A DNA stretch of 64,000 nt from Roseivirga thermotolerans. Its GTDB lineage: Bacteria > Bacteroidota > Bacteroidia > Cytophagales > Cyclobacteriaceae. The position numbers and the translations under genes were made by a program. This document shows, piece after piece, positions 18,153 through 27,726 of this stretch. The stretch's first letter is position 1. Each line of letters opens with the position of its first letter. The notes beneath the pieces were generated by a model, which saw nothing but the letters and a program-made list of their open reading frames with translations, did no database searches and had not been told where the DNA came from. The stretch spans positions 1,302,001 to 1,366,000 of the forward strand of contig NZ_BNAG01000001.1 in NCBI RefSeq assembly GCF_014653175.1, written 5' to 3'.

Positions 18153-19085
18153 ATGAATCAGTGGATGAGAAGTATGACTGCTTTTTTGTTTGTATTGCTG
18201 TTTTGTGCTCACGGATGTAAAAGTCCGGAAAATGATACCAATCCGCAATTCAGCGATCAGGAAGTGTCCAATGCCTTTGGCCGGGCTCAGGAACAAGCCC
18301 AGATTCAGATTCCTCAGTTAGACGAAGCTTCTGGGCTGGTCAATAGCCGATCCAATCCGTTTTACTTTTGGTCTCACAACGATAGCGGAGGAAACCCTCA
18401 GTTTTTTCTGTTTACTCAGACAGGAGCCGATTCCAGTCGGCTTATTCTTAACGGGGCTCAAAATGTTGATTGGGAAGATATGGCCATTGGCCCGGGTCCT
18501 GTAGATCAGGTAAATTATTTATATGCCGCTGATATTGGCGATAACCGTGCGGTTCGGGCCAATTGCGTTATTTACAGAGTGCCTGAGCCGGACCTTACGG
18601 TGGCCGATATACCCGCTACCTATACAGTAAATGCAACAGATTACGAAACCATAACCTATCGGTATGCCGATGGTGCCAGAGACGCAGAAGCTTTGTTTGT
18701 GGATCCGGCCACACGAGATATTTACATTGTCACCAAACGAGAACCCAGTGTAATTGTCTATCGCCTGCCTTACCCTCAAAGCCTTAGCTCAGAAAATGTT
18801 GCTGAACGTGTTGCGGTCATTCCTTTCACTTTTGTTACGGCAGCCGATCTTTCGGCCGATGGAACCGAGCTCTTGCTCAAAAATTATGAAAACGTATACT
18901 ATTGGAAGCGATCAGCAACAGAAAGTATACAGGAGATGTTAAGCAAAACCCCTCTTAGGTTAAACTATACCAGAGAGCCCCAGGGAGAAGCTATTGCCTG
19001 GGACTCCAGCCACAATGCCTATTATACCATTAGCGAAGCCAACGGTTCCTCACCCGTAGTTTTGTTTCGTTATAACAGAAATTGA
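18153..19085 (+). CDS. Lipoprotein with a beta-propeller-like repeat structure
   Basis: About 310 residues from ATG 18153; ATGs at 18165 or 18174 are also possible. The lipobox is FCAHGC. The mature protein contains repeated short beta-strand blocks (LDEASGLVNSRSNPFYFWSHNDSGG, quoted here in part, and GARDAEALFVDPATRDIYIVTKRE) typical of six- or seven-bladed propellers found in secreted esterase- or integrin-like proteins. No catalytic residues are evident. The same EASGL / HNDSG opening recurs in many bacterial secreted proteins of unknown role. It ends 6 bp before the convergent LytTR gene. Confidence 0.65.
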   Translation: MNQWMRSMTAFLFVLLFCAHGCKSPENDTNPQFSDQEVSNAFGRAQEQAQIQIPQLDEASGLVNSRSNPFYFWSHNDSGGNPQFFLFTQTGADSSRLILNGAQNVDWEDMAIGPGPVDQVNYLYAADIGDNRAVRANCVIYRVPEPDLTVADIPATYTVNATDYETITYRYADGARDAEALFVDPATRDIYIVTKREPSVIVYRLPYPQSLSSENVAERVAVIPFTFVTAADLSADGTELLLKNYENVYYWKRSATESIQEMLSKTPLRLNYTREPQGEAIAWDSSHNAYYTISEANGSSPVVLFRYNRN

Positions 19086-19091
19086 GCTGCT

Positions 19092-19859
19092 CTAGCTGGC
19101 GCTAATGGTGTTCAGTGTTGCGGTAAAGGCATTGTAATACGACCTGCCAATTGGAATTTTCTTATTGCCCAGATACACATAGCTGGTATCGATGGCCGTA
19201 ACCGAGTCTACCAATACCACAAACGATTTGTGTACACGCAAAAACCGGTCTTTTGGCAGTCTGTCGGTAATTTCCTTTAGCGACTTGCGTATGGTAAAAT
19301 CTCTGCCGTCTTTGGCATGAATCGTAATGTGGTTTCCATCGGCTTCAATCCATTCCAAATCCTCATATTTCACCTTCTCCAACAAGCTTTTCTTCTTAAT
19401 AAAGATGGAGTCGTTGTTATAAGTAGTTGGGTTGTTTTCGGGTAGTCGCTCACCCTGAATACTCGCCAGGCGATTTTTGTTGAACAAGGCCACTTCTATG
19501 GCGGCATAAACATCGTCTTTTGTAAAAGGTTTTACAATGAAGCCTAAAGGCTGAGTCTGTTTTGCACGACTAACGGTTTCTTTGTCAGAATAAGAAGTGA
19601 TATAAACAAAAGGAACTTTATACTGCTCTTTAATAATACCGCCTAGTTCAATACCATCTTGGTCACCCTTAATTTTAACATCGAGCAAGATCAAATCAGG
19701 TCGGGAACTTTTAATCGCTTTAATGGCCTGATTGGCCGAATTGGCTATTTCTGTATTCTCATAGCCAAAGATGCCTAGCATCTCTTGAAGATTTTCAGCA
19801 ATGAATGGCTCGTCCTCAACGATCAATATTTTGGGACTGTTCTGGTAATCGCTGTCCAT
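19092..19859 (-). CDS. LytTR-family response regulator
   Basis: 255 residues. The receiver domain has its phospho-acceptor at D60 (LILLDVKIKG) and conserved Thr/Lys in YITSYSDKE and FIVKPF. A linker leads to a LytTR DNA-binding domain (about 145-255, with EWIEADGNHITIHAKDG and FLRVHKSFVV). It is divergent from the multi-PAS kinase at 19974, with 114 bp between them that include a TACTA-AAA-TAGTA palindrome at 19918-19930. Pairing with that kinase is an inference from position; LytTR regulators more often pair with LytS-type kinases. Confidence 0.92.
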   Translation of the reverse strand: MDSDYQNSPKILIVEDEPFIAENLQEMLGIFGYENTEIANSANQAIKAIKSSRPDLILLDVKIKGDQDGIELGGIIKEQYKVPFVYITSYSDKETVSRAKQTQPLGFIVKPFTKDDVYAAIEVALFNKNRLASIQGERLPENNPTTYNNDSIFIKKKSLLEKVKYEDLEWIEADGNHITIHAKDGRDFTIRKSLKEITDRLPKDRFLRVHKSFVVLVDSVTAIDTSYVYLGNKKIPIGRSYYNAFTATLNTISAS

Positions 19860-19973
19860 GATGTCAGTTATTTGGTTAGGTGAATATCTTAAATATCGAG
19901 GTTAATTGGTCGAAAACTACTAAAATAGTAACTTAAAATTATCCAAAATACGCCCTTCTTAAGCGCTCAAGTG

Positions 19974-22900
19974 ATGGAAAACATTTTAAAAGATGTTACG
20001 AACGAATTAATAGATGTAAAAAGCAGATCGGTTGAGCTTCAGTCTGTTATCAATAACTTGACTGAGGCAATTTGGTCAATAGACCTCACTTCTGAGCCTT
20101 ATGAAATCATCTATCACAATAATCCAATCGAACGATTTGGTAACCCTGATGAACTGGATCCGCCACCCCGAACCATGGAAGAATGGCAGCAATGTATACA
20201 TCCCGATGATCGGGAACGAGTGCTGGAAGAGGTGGTCAATGCGCTTAGTTCAGGCAATGCGAGCTACTCCTATAGGGCCCTTCGTAAAAAAGATCAGTTT
20301 CGTTATTTCCGCGACCGGATCAGTGTGCTTTATGAAAATGAGAAACCTGTTCGGCTTGATGGAATAACCATAGACATAGACCATATAAGGCGTTCCAGGC
20401 TCAATCTGGAGCTTAGTCAGCAGCGATTAAAAGCAATTGTAGATGCACTGCCCGACCCGGTTTTTATTTCTACAAAAGAAGATGGTCAGGTCATTTTTGC
20501 CAATGAAGTGCTTTTTAAGGTTTATGAGATGTCTCCCATAGATTTTCTGGGCAAAAAGGTAATTCAGTTTTACCAGAACTTTGAGGGTCGGAAGTCTTAT
20601 ATAGAACGATTACAGAACGAAGGCCATATTCAGGGGCATGAACTTGTGTTGCGCAACAAAAAGGGCGAATCGTTTTGGGTAAGTGCTTCCACCATGCCAC
20701 TCGATTTTCAGAATCAGGAGTGCTTTATTACCATTCTACAAGACATTACCGATCGTAAAAATCTTGAAAAACAGCTTCAGGAGAGTAATGAGCGATATCA
20801 GTTGGCGGTTGAAGGAACCAATGATGCTATTTGGGAATATGACTTCCACACCAAGAAGTCTTACCTTTCTCCTCAGTTTTGGGAAGGTATGGGGCTGCCT
20901 CCGGAAGAAAACCCACTGGATGATCAGCTGATAGCCAAATACCTTCACGAAGTAGACCGAAAGGAATTCATTGTGGTGCTCAACCAGCACCTGGAAGAGA
21001 AGAAGGAAAAACTAACACTGGAGTTCAGGCTTTCAGGAGCCGAAAACAAAATAATCTGGGCCCTTTTTAAGGCTGGCATTATTTACAGCGACAAGGGAGT
21101 TCCCCTTAGAGCTGTGGGTTCTCTTTCCAACATTACCTCCCTCAAGGAGGCTCAAACCAAACTGAGAGAAAGCGAAGCGAAGTATAAGCTTATATCAGAA
21201 AATTCGAGCGATTGTATATGCCTTCAGGAGCTCAATGGGCGCTTTGTTTTTGTGTCGCCTTCATCGAAAGACGTCCTGGGTTACACTCCGGGCGAACTAG
21301 CTAGTATGAGGCTAAGAGATATTATTACCGAAGAATATTTACATAAGGTGTCAGACACCATGCTGGGCGTAATTCAAGGTAAGCTAAAAACCGTTTCCAT
21401 AACTTTTCAGGCCAGGCACAAAAATGGCAGCCTCGAATGGCTGGAAACTGTTGGAGGAGCTATTCTGGACGACCAGGGCGAGCCTATGTTTTTACAAACA
21501 AGCACAAGAAATGTAACGGACAGGGTAGAAGCTCAACGACAGCTAAAGGAAAGCGAGGAGCGCTACAAGCTTATTACCGAAAACTCCAACGACATTGTGA
21601 CGCTCATGGATGTTGAAGGTAACTACGTGTTTATTACTCCTTCTATTAAGGAAGCAATGGGCTGGGAGGTAGATGAGGTAATTGGTCAGAATACACGCAA
21701 CTTTGTGCATCCGGAAGACCTGCCCGATATTGAAAAAGGCTTTTTAGAAACCCTTGAGAAGAAGATCAAGGAAAGAACGATGATCTTCCGATACAAGCAC
21801 AAGAATGGCAGCTGGCGATGGATGAAAGCCACAGGCGGAATTATTCTGGATGAGCATCAGAACCCCATCTACTTTAGAGCCAATAAAATTGACATCACAG
21901 ACAAGAAGCTTACAGAAGAGCGCCTAAAGGCGAAAGAAGAGCAGTATAAGCTAGTGTCTGAAAATTCTGCCGATGTTATTTGCTTACATAAGCTCGATGC
22001 TACTTTTACTTTTGTATCGCCCTCTTGTTCAAGGCTGTTGGGCTATTCCGTAGAAGAAAAAATGGAGCTTACCCTAGCAGACCTTATTCACCCTGATGAT
22101 TATAAGCGAGCCATTGAGGTGTTCGAAGAAACCGCAAAAAACAAGCGCAAGAATACCATTACGCAGTATCGTTACAAGAAAAAGAATGGAGAGTATTTCT
22201 GGGCAGGAGTTTCAATGAGTGCGGTCCTGAATAGCGATCAGGAAACACAATTTGTACTTACCTCTACAAGAGACATTACGGAAATTGTGAACGTAATAGA
22301 AAAGGAGCGACAGCTCAACAAGCTTAAGTCGAGCTTTATTTCCATGGCATCTCACGAGTTTAGAACACCCCTCACCACCATTCAGTCCAGCAACGAGCTC
22401 ATAAGCATGTATCTGGAAAACAAGGCAGAAATAAACGATAACCGTCTGGTGAAACACGTGAGTCGAATTCGTACAGAACTGGATCGCCTCAATGCTCTTT
22501 TGAAGGACGTGTTTACCCTGGGTAGGCTGGATGTTGGAAAAACCCAACTGAAAAAAGACATTACTTCGCTAACGGGAATTGTTCGCCAAGTAATACTGGA
22601 GTGTCAGGTGCAGTTTAAAGACCGCAAGGTGCAATTGAAAATTGAGGGGCAGGAAAGACAGCTATTACTAGATAGCCAACTCATTTCTCATGCCATATCC
22701 AACCTCATTAACAACGCCCTTAAATATTCGGGGAATAAAAAAGATCCGGAAGTTATCATCATTTACGAACCTGATTCGGTACAGCTAAAGGTCAAAGACT
22801 ACGGAATAGGAATTCCTAAGAAAGATCAGGCCAGCTTGTTCGAGTCGTTCTCAAGAGCCTCCAACGTGGGCGATATTGACGGCACCGGTTTGGGGCTGGT

Positions 22901-23000
22901 AATAGTCAAACAATTTATTGAGATGCATGGTGGTACCATTTCCTTTCAGTCGGAAGTACACAAAGGAACTACCTTTACCATTGCCATTCCCAATGTTTAG
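19974..23000 (+). CDS. Soluble hybrid-less histidine kinase with about six PAS domains
   Basis: 1008 residues from ATG 19974 (a GTG directly precedes it). There is no membrane segment, so the protein is cytosolic. About six tandem PAS/PAC units of 120-130 residues occupy residues 25-775. Units four to six share the opening YKLI/V-SENS-D, showing recent duplication. HisKA follows (SMASHEFRTPLTTIQSSNEL), then HATPase (NNALKYSG, DYGIGIPKKDQ, GTGLGLVIVKQFIEMHGG). No receiver domain is present. PAS units may bind haem, flavin or small ligands, but no diagnostic ligand residue is clear. It ends directly against the phosphoesterase gene. Confidence 0.92.
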   Translation: MENILKDVTNELIDVKSRSVELQSVINNLTEAIWSIDLTSEPYEIIYHNNPIERFGNPDELDPPPRTMEEWQQCIHPDDRERVLEEVVNALSSGNASYSYRALRKKDQFRYFRDRISVLYENEKPVRLDGITIDIDHIRRSRLNLELSQQRLKAIVDALPDPVFISTKEDGQVIFANEVLFKVYEMSPIDFLGKKVIQFYQNFEGRKSYIERLQNEGHIQGHELVLRNKKGESFWVSASTMPLDFQNQECFITILQDITDRKNLEKQLQESNERYQLAVEGTNDAIWEYDFHTKKSYLSPQFWEGMGLPPEENPLDDQLIAKYLHEVDRKEFIVVLNQHLEEKKEKLTLEFRLSGAENKIIWALFKAGIIYSDKGVPLRAVGSLSNITSLKEAQTKLRESEAKYKLISENSSDCICLQELNGRFVFVSPSSKDVLGYTPGELASMRLRDIITEEYLHKVSDTMLGVIQGKLKTVSITFQARHKNGSLEWLETVGGAILDDQGEPMFLQTSTRNVTDRVEAQRQLKESEERYKLITENSNDIVTLMDVEGNYVFITPSIKEAMGWEVDEVIGQNTRNFVHPEDLPDIEKGFLETLEKKIKERTMIFRYKHKNGSWRWMKATGGIILDEHQNPIYFRANKIDITDKKLTEERLKAKEEQYKLVSENSADVICLHKLDATFTFVSPSCSRLLGYSVEEKMELTLADLIHPDDYKRAIEVFEETAKNKRKNTITQYRYKKKNGEYFWAGVSMSAVLNSDQETQFVLTSTRDITEIVNVIEKERQLNKLKSSFISMASHEFRTPLTTIQSSNELISMYLENKAEINDNRLVKHVSRIRTELDRLNALLKDVFTLGRLDVGKTQLKKDITSLTGIVRQVILECQVQFKDRKVQLKIEGQERQLLLDSQLISHAISNLINNALKYSGNKKDPEVIIIYEPDSVQLKVKDYGIGIPKKDQASLFESFSRASNVGDIDGTGLGLVIVKQFIEMHGGTISFQSEVHKGTTFTIAIPNV

Positions 23001-26000
23001 TTAAAAGTAAAAACCGAGCCTGAAGAGAGGCAAAAGAGTTTCTTCAGATTTCGCCAGTAGAATGTTTACAGCAAAACGGCCGAATGGAGTAAGGTATACC
23101 CCTCCACCATAGCCATGATGCCATTGGTTGGAGTTTTCTCCGCTTACCCATACCCTGCCCAAATCGTTGAAAAACAGAAGACCAACTCTGGCCGGCAGAA
23201 AGTAATTCCTCCACTCTAGTAAATCTATTCTTAGGTCTAGCTGATGGTAGAAGCTGCTTTCACCCGCAAAGCGGTATCTTCTATACCCTCTCAGGGTATT
23301 GAAGCCATCGAGATAACTGGCCTGGAAAAACTCAAAATCGCCAAACGATTTGTGGTAGCCTACACGGGTAGCCATTGAGGTGCGCCCGAAGCCATCCATA
23401 ATCCAACGAAATGTAAGGTCGGAGCGCCAGCGCGCACTGTTTGCAGATAGTTCGTTTAGCCCGTTGTCATACAGCAGTTCGGTGTTAAAAGTGATGCCCC
23501 GCTTGGCAAAAACGGCATCGTCTCGGGTATCCAGATAAAAGCCCAGGTTAGCCCCTAAATAAGTTCTGTGATTTTCCAGTAGACTTGGATCAAGTCCATT
23601 TTCTGCAAAGTTGGAGATAAAACGGTTGTCATTCTTTTCAATCTCCACGTCCCAAAACCTAAGGCCTACCTTAAAATGAGCCTTTGACCCTACCTGAAAG
23701 CTTAGGGCCGGGTTGATAAAATAGGATTCGTAGCGGGTGCGGTAGTAGGTTAGGGGTTGGTCTTTGTCGTAGGTCGACTCATTGCCCAAACCAAAGAAGT
23801 TGTTCACAAAGTTAGGGGCCTTTATTTCCATATCGAGCAACAGGTTGGCTTTGCCCAGAGCATCAACCCATTCACCGCTGTAGTCCAGGCTATATGAGCT
23901 GGTGGCCAGCGCATAGCTGGCCAGCAAAGTGTGCTTTGCAGCAAAAGGCTCCTTGCGAAAGCCATCACTCTTATACATAAACCCACCTCCAAGAAAAATA
24001 CCATCGTCCGGGTTATAGTTGAATCCAACAAGTGGCATTAGCACGTCAAAGTCGAACTCCTCCATATTGTAGTGGTTTATGAGCGGATCCTTATCGCTGG
24101 TCAGGTCTTTGGTTTCTTTGCTGGGGTCCAGGATTGTATTGAGGGACTTGTCGTAAACCACAGTGTGTTTTTTTAGTCCTTTTACCCGGCTTTTGTCTAC
24201 TACCATATCTTCTCCATCTCCGCCAATGATTCGTACAACTATACTTTCGTTTACATTGCCCGACAGTTCAAACTCATCTTCCTGGTCGAAACCAAAAAGT
24301 CGTATTTCTTCAGTTTCTGAAGTCTTAAATGTACGTTGATAGAGCAACTGATCCCGGTTGCCCTTATCAGATATTTTATACACTTCTACCTGGGTTTCTT
24401 CATCGCTAAGGCGTTTTACTATAAACCACTCTCTCTTGTCGCTGCCCAGTACGTTCACCGTTTTCGACAAAAATTTGTAGTAGTCAGCGGCATATTCATG
24501 AAGCCGGTCTCTGCGGTTTTTGAGCTTTCGTATAATCTCCTCGCCATGCAGGTCGAAGATTTGCTTTGGCCAAACTTTGAATGCTTGTTCAATCACTTCA
24601 TCTGTGAGGGCTGCTTGTAGTTCTTTGGCCTGATTCACCCAGTCTTCTTCAGAAGGTTCCGTCATAAAGTACCTGTCGAACCACCGAATTCTATAAAAGC
24701 CGTAGGCAGGGGTATAGTCTATTTCATCATGAAAACCCCTTAGTGCAGGCTGAGCCCATTTGGAAGCGGCCAGTTTCTTAAAGACACCCTCACCGGCAAA
24801 GAATACCACATCGCGATCGCGGGGTATTGGTTTATACAGCTTCTTATCGTCTTTCAGGTCATATTCAACCCATCTCCATTGGTCATCGTGCCTGTCCCAA
24901 TCGCCTAGCCACATGTCGAAGAGCCTGTTTCGCACCACAAATACCTGATCGACCTTTTCATCATTGTCGTCTCTGAGTTTTTCGTACAGGTCTATGCTCG
25001 ACTCTACATCGTCTCCGGCTCCAAAAAAGGATTCTTCAATGTGTTCTTTATTGGCGCGTTCTTCAAAAATGGCCATAGTGTTGGCAAAGTCTTCGCGGTA
25101 TATGCCAAAACGGGGATCGTCCGGTATAAAATAAACCTTAGGATTGGCGTGGAATATTCCTGCAGCTTCGGCCAGGGGCGGAATTACAAATGGTGCATAG
25201 GGGTGAGAAGAGGAGATGCCATCTTGAACAATACTTTTTATGAAGGTGCGTCTTAGTTCGGGAGGCAAGGTCAAAGCAGGGTTTTTGTCCATAGATCGTA
25301 AGACATACTGTTTGCCGTCTTGAGCCTCCAGTCTCAGAGAGGTGGTTTGGTGTCCGCCTCCCTTTTTTAATATTCTCAATCCTCCTTTTACACTGCCAAT
25401 ATCAAAAACCGGCAACTCAATTGGTGTGGCCCATTCCTGCCGGTAGTTTTCTCCAAAGAGTGCTTCGTGCAGAGCACTACGGTTGTGGTATTTTAAGCTA
25501 GCGGCAAATACAGTGTCTTTATCCTTGAATTGATCGGTATCGAACTCGGCCAATAAGTCTTTGGGCGAGGGCTGCCATTCTCGTTCGGAGAGAGTGGCCT
25601 CATATAATGTTTTTGCTTCACCGTTTTCAGGGGTAATGAACCGGAGTACGACTTTGCCGTTGTGCAGGTAGTCTATTCGTGCAAACCCCATGGTGTTTTG
25701 GGCAAACAAGGCATCGCCTTTCTGTTTTACATGAGCATTGTTTTTAGCACCTGAACCGCTTACTACAAAGTGCATTCCTTCTTTTGCAATGTGTTCAAGG
25801 GCGTGTTCATGGCCTGCTGCATGTATAACATCGGGGTGTTGTTGCATGAGTTGCACCAGCCCATCGCGAAACTGCTTGTAAATGGGGTGGGTATTGTCTT
25901 GAATATTGCCAAACACTTTGCGATAGAGCGGATAAATTGAGCCCAGCCCCGGTAAGGGGAGGTAAAAATTCTTGAGTCGTTTGGAGGCCGTAAGCGGAAA

Positions 26001-26681
26001 TAGGTGGTCTTTAAGGCTGAACACTCCTCCATGAATACCATAGGTATACATAGGGTGATGAGAGACCACCACCAGCTTCTTGTGAGTATTTCTCCTAATA
26101 ATATCCTGAAGTTGTTCTCCGGCCTCGGCCAAAGACGATACGCCACAGTCGTTGCTGTTTTCGGGCTTTTTGCCCTTATGAAGAAACCACTGAGTGTCTA
26201 TGGCTACAAGTGTAATGCCCTCGGAGAGATTAATCTCTACAGGGCCGGGGCAACCATTGGGAGGCAGCCAGATATTAGTGTTGTTAAGCGCCTTTTCTAC
26301 ATACCGCTGCTGAATTTTAAGCTATTCCAACCCATAATCTTTTCCCTGAGCCCAATCGTGGTTGCCGGGAATAAAGATGGTTGTGCCTGCAAAGCCCTTT
26401 ACAGCGTTAATTTGTCCATCAATGGCCTTCTCCGCTTCGGCACGAAGCGGATGGTCGGCCGGAGGCATGCCCTTTGGGTATATGTTATCGCCCAGAAAAA
26501 CTACTCCTGCATTTTCTCCTGCTGCCGTTAGCTCTTGTCTGAGCAAGGTGAGTACCGGGTTTTCATATGGTTCTCCCGCATCGCCAATTAGAAATAAGGA
26601 ATATCGCGGAGGTTGACTTTGAAAAGCACTGGCGGTAAAACCAGCCAGCAAAAAAAATAGAATGAGCAGTGGCCTCGACAT
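23001..26681 (-). pseudogene. Metallophosphoesterase fused to an outer-membrane barrel, interrupted by one in-frame TAG
   Basis: The frame from ATG 26681 to the stop at 23001 is continuous except for a single TAG at 26322-26324. Before it lie a signal peptide and the calcineurin-like motifs GDAGE, GDNIYP and GNHDW. Directly after it, in the same frame, come the family block NGCPGPVEINL, then SHHPMYTYG and GHEH, a middle domain and a C-terminal BamA/TamA-like barrel (last 370 residues) ending FRLGFYF. Full length would be 1226 residues. The codon after GLE is probably a mutated CAG (Gln). As read, the gene yields only a 119-residue fragment, unless the stop is a sequencing error or is read through. 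A TTG at 26132 could restart translation without a signal peptide. Confidence 0.8.
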
Positions 26682-26790
26682 GAATTTTGTTTTGGTGGCA
26701 ACAGAAATGTACATCTAAAGGTTCTATTGGCTGCGCTAATTTAAAGATAAACAGGTCTTATTAACTTTTACAGCCGAAAGAGGCCCTGCG

Positions 26791-27627
26791 TTAATTGCCG
26801 TTATTCAGTTTAAACCAAAGCAACGTGCCTCCATCGCCCTCAACTTCATTGGAAATGAACAAGTCGCCATTGGGGGCAAAGGCAATTCCTTCCGGTTGAG
26901 GGAAAAGACTTCTTTTCAGTTCAGTTAGATTCTTGGGTTTTCCATCTGTGCCAAAGACCATAAGAGCCCTTTTGTGTGCAGAGAGTACATAAGCCTCTCC
27001 GGTGAGTGGGTGAATGGCTATGCCCGAAGGATGAAACTTAAAGTCTTTGCCCACTACCTGTTCTAGTTGCTTATGACTCACCGAATAAATAGGGAGCTTG
27101 ATGAACTTCTCCTCCTTTAGATCGAAGCCGTAAATAGCCTTCCCTTTCACTTTTACTTTATCCACATCGCCATCGTCTTTTAAGGCAATGAGCAGCAAAT
27201 GTTTTTGGGCATCGTAGCCCAAGCCTTCTACATTATTGCCTACATGAAAAGGAGTGCTTATTTCTTCCACAACCCCTTCTAAGCCCACATGAAAACGGTA
27301 TAGTTTGCCATTGCTTTTAATCACATAAATGTGATCTCCTATGCGCTCAATTCCTTCAAAATCGCCATCACCTCCAAAACGCACACGTTGTACAACTTTT
27401 CTTTTTTCCAGGTCAAACACATACATTCTGCCATTCTCATCGTTGTGCATAGCAAGTTGACCCGGGGCATAGTAGGTGAGTCCGGAAACCTCTTCCAAAT
27501 AGTCTGGGAGCCTGTATACGGCTGTTGGAGAATCTAAGGAATAGGGTGGTTTTTGATGTTTTTGAGCCCAAATGGAGGTTCCCAAACTTAGGAAAAGGAG
27601 AATGACAAAGCAGAGTTTAGTTGGCAT
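26791..27627 (-). CDS. Secreted SdiA-regulated-like beta-propeller protein
   Basis: 278 residues with a Sec signal peptide (about 1-21). Repeated blade-like segments follow: YLEEVSGLTYYAPGQLAMHNDENGR, quoted in part as EEVSGL and HNDENG; then GDFEGIERIGDHIYVIKSNG, NVEGLGYDAQKHLLLIALKD and PSGIAIHPLTGEAYVLSA. This is the pattern of the SdiA-regulated/PhyB-like propeller family. It resembles the lipoprotein at 18153 in overall architecture. It is divergent from the HD/Pycsar gene, with 99 bp between starts. A phosphodiesterase- or ligand-binding role is possible; no active site is seen. Confidence 0.7.
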   Translation of the reverse strand: MPTKLCFVILLFLSLGTSIWAQKHQKPPYSLDSPTAVYRLPDYLEEVSGLTYYAPGQLAMHNDENGRMYVFDLEKRKVVQRVRFGGDGDFEGIERIGDHIYVIKSNGKLYRFHVGLEGVVEEISTPFHVGNNVEGLGYDAQKHLLLIALKDDGDVDKVKVKGKAIYGFDLKEEKFIKLPIYSVSHKQLEQVVGKDFKFHPSGIAIHPLTGEAYVLSAHKRALMVFGTDGKPKNLTELKRSLFPQPEGIAFAPNGDLFISNEVEGDGGTLLWFKLNNGN

Positions 27628-27726
27628 GACGATGGAACAAAAATAAGCTTTTGATCATTCCTAATAAGTGTTGATTTTCAGGTAAATTCAGACAGAGCAC
27701 ATATATTTAGTTCATAATCCGAAAAA

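Noticed and set aside
26132-26324. Frameshift as the cause of the split phosphoesterase gene
   Set aside because: Both halves are in the same frame (starts 26714 and 26132 differ by a multiple of three) and codons between the TAG and 26132 translate to family motifs, so it is a nonsense codon, not a shift.
23001-26681. Use of TAG as a sense codon (recoding) in this organism
   Set aside because: Several intact genes in the window end in TAG at the expected position, for example the HisA-like gene and the small gene at 6038.
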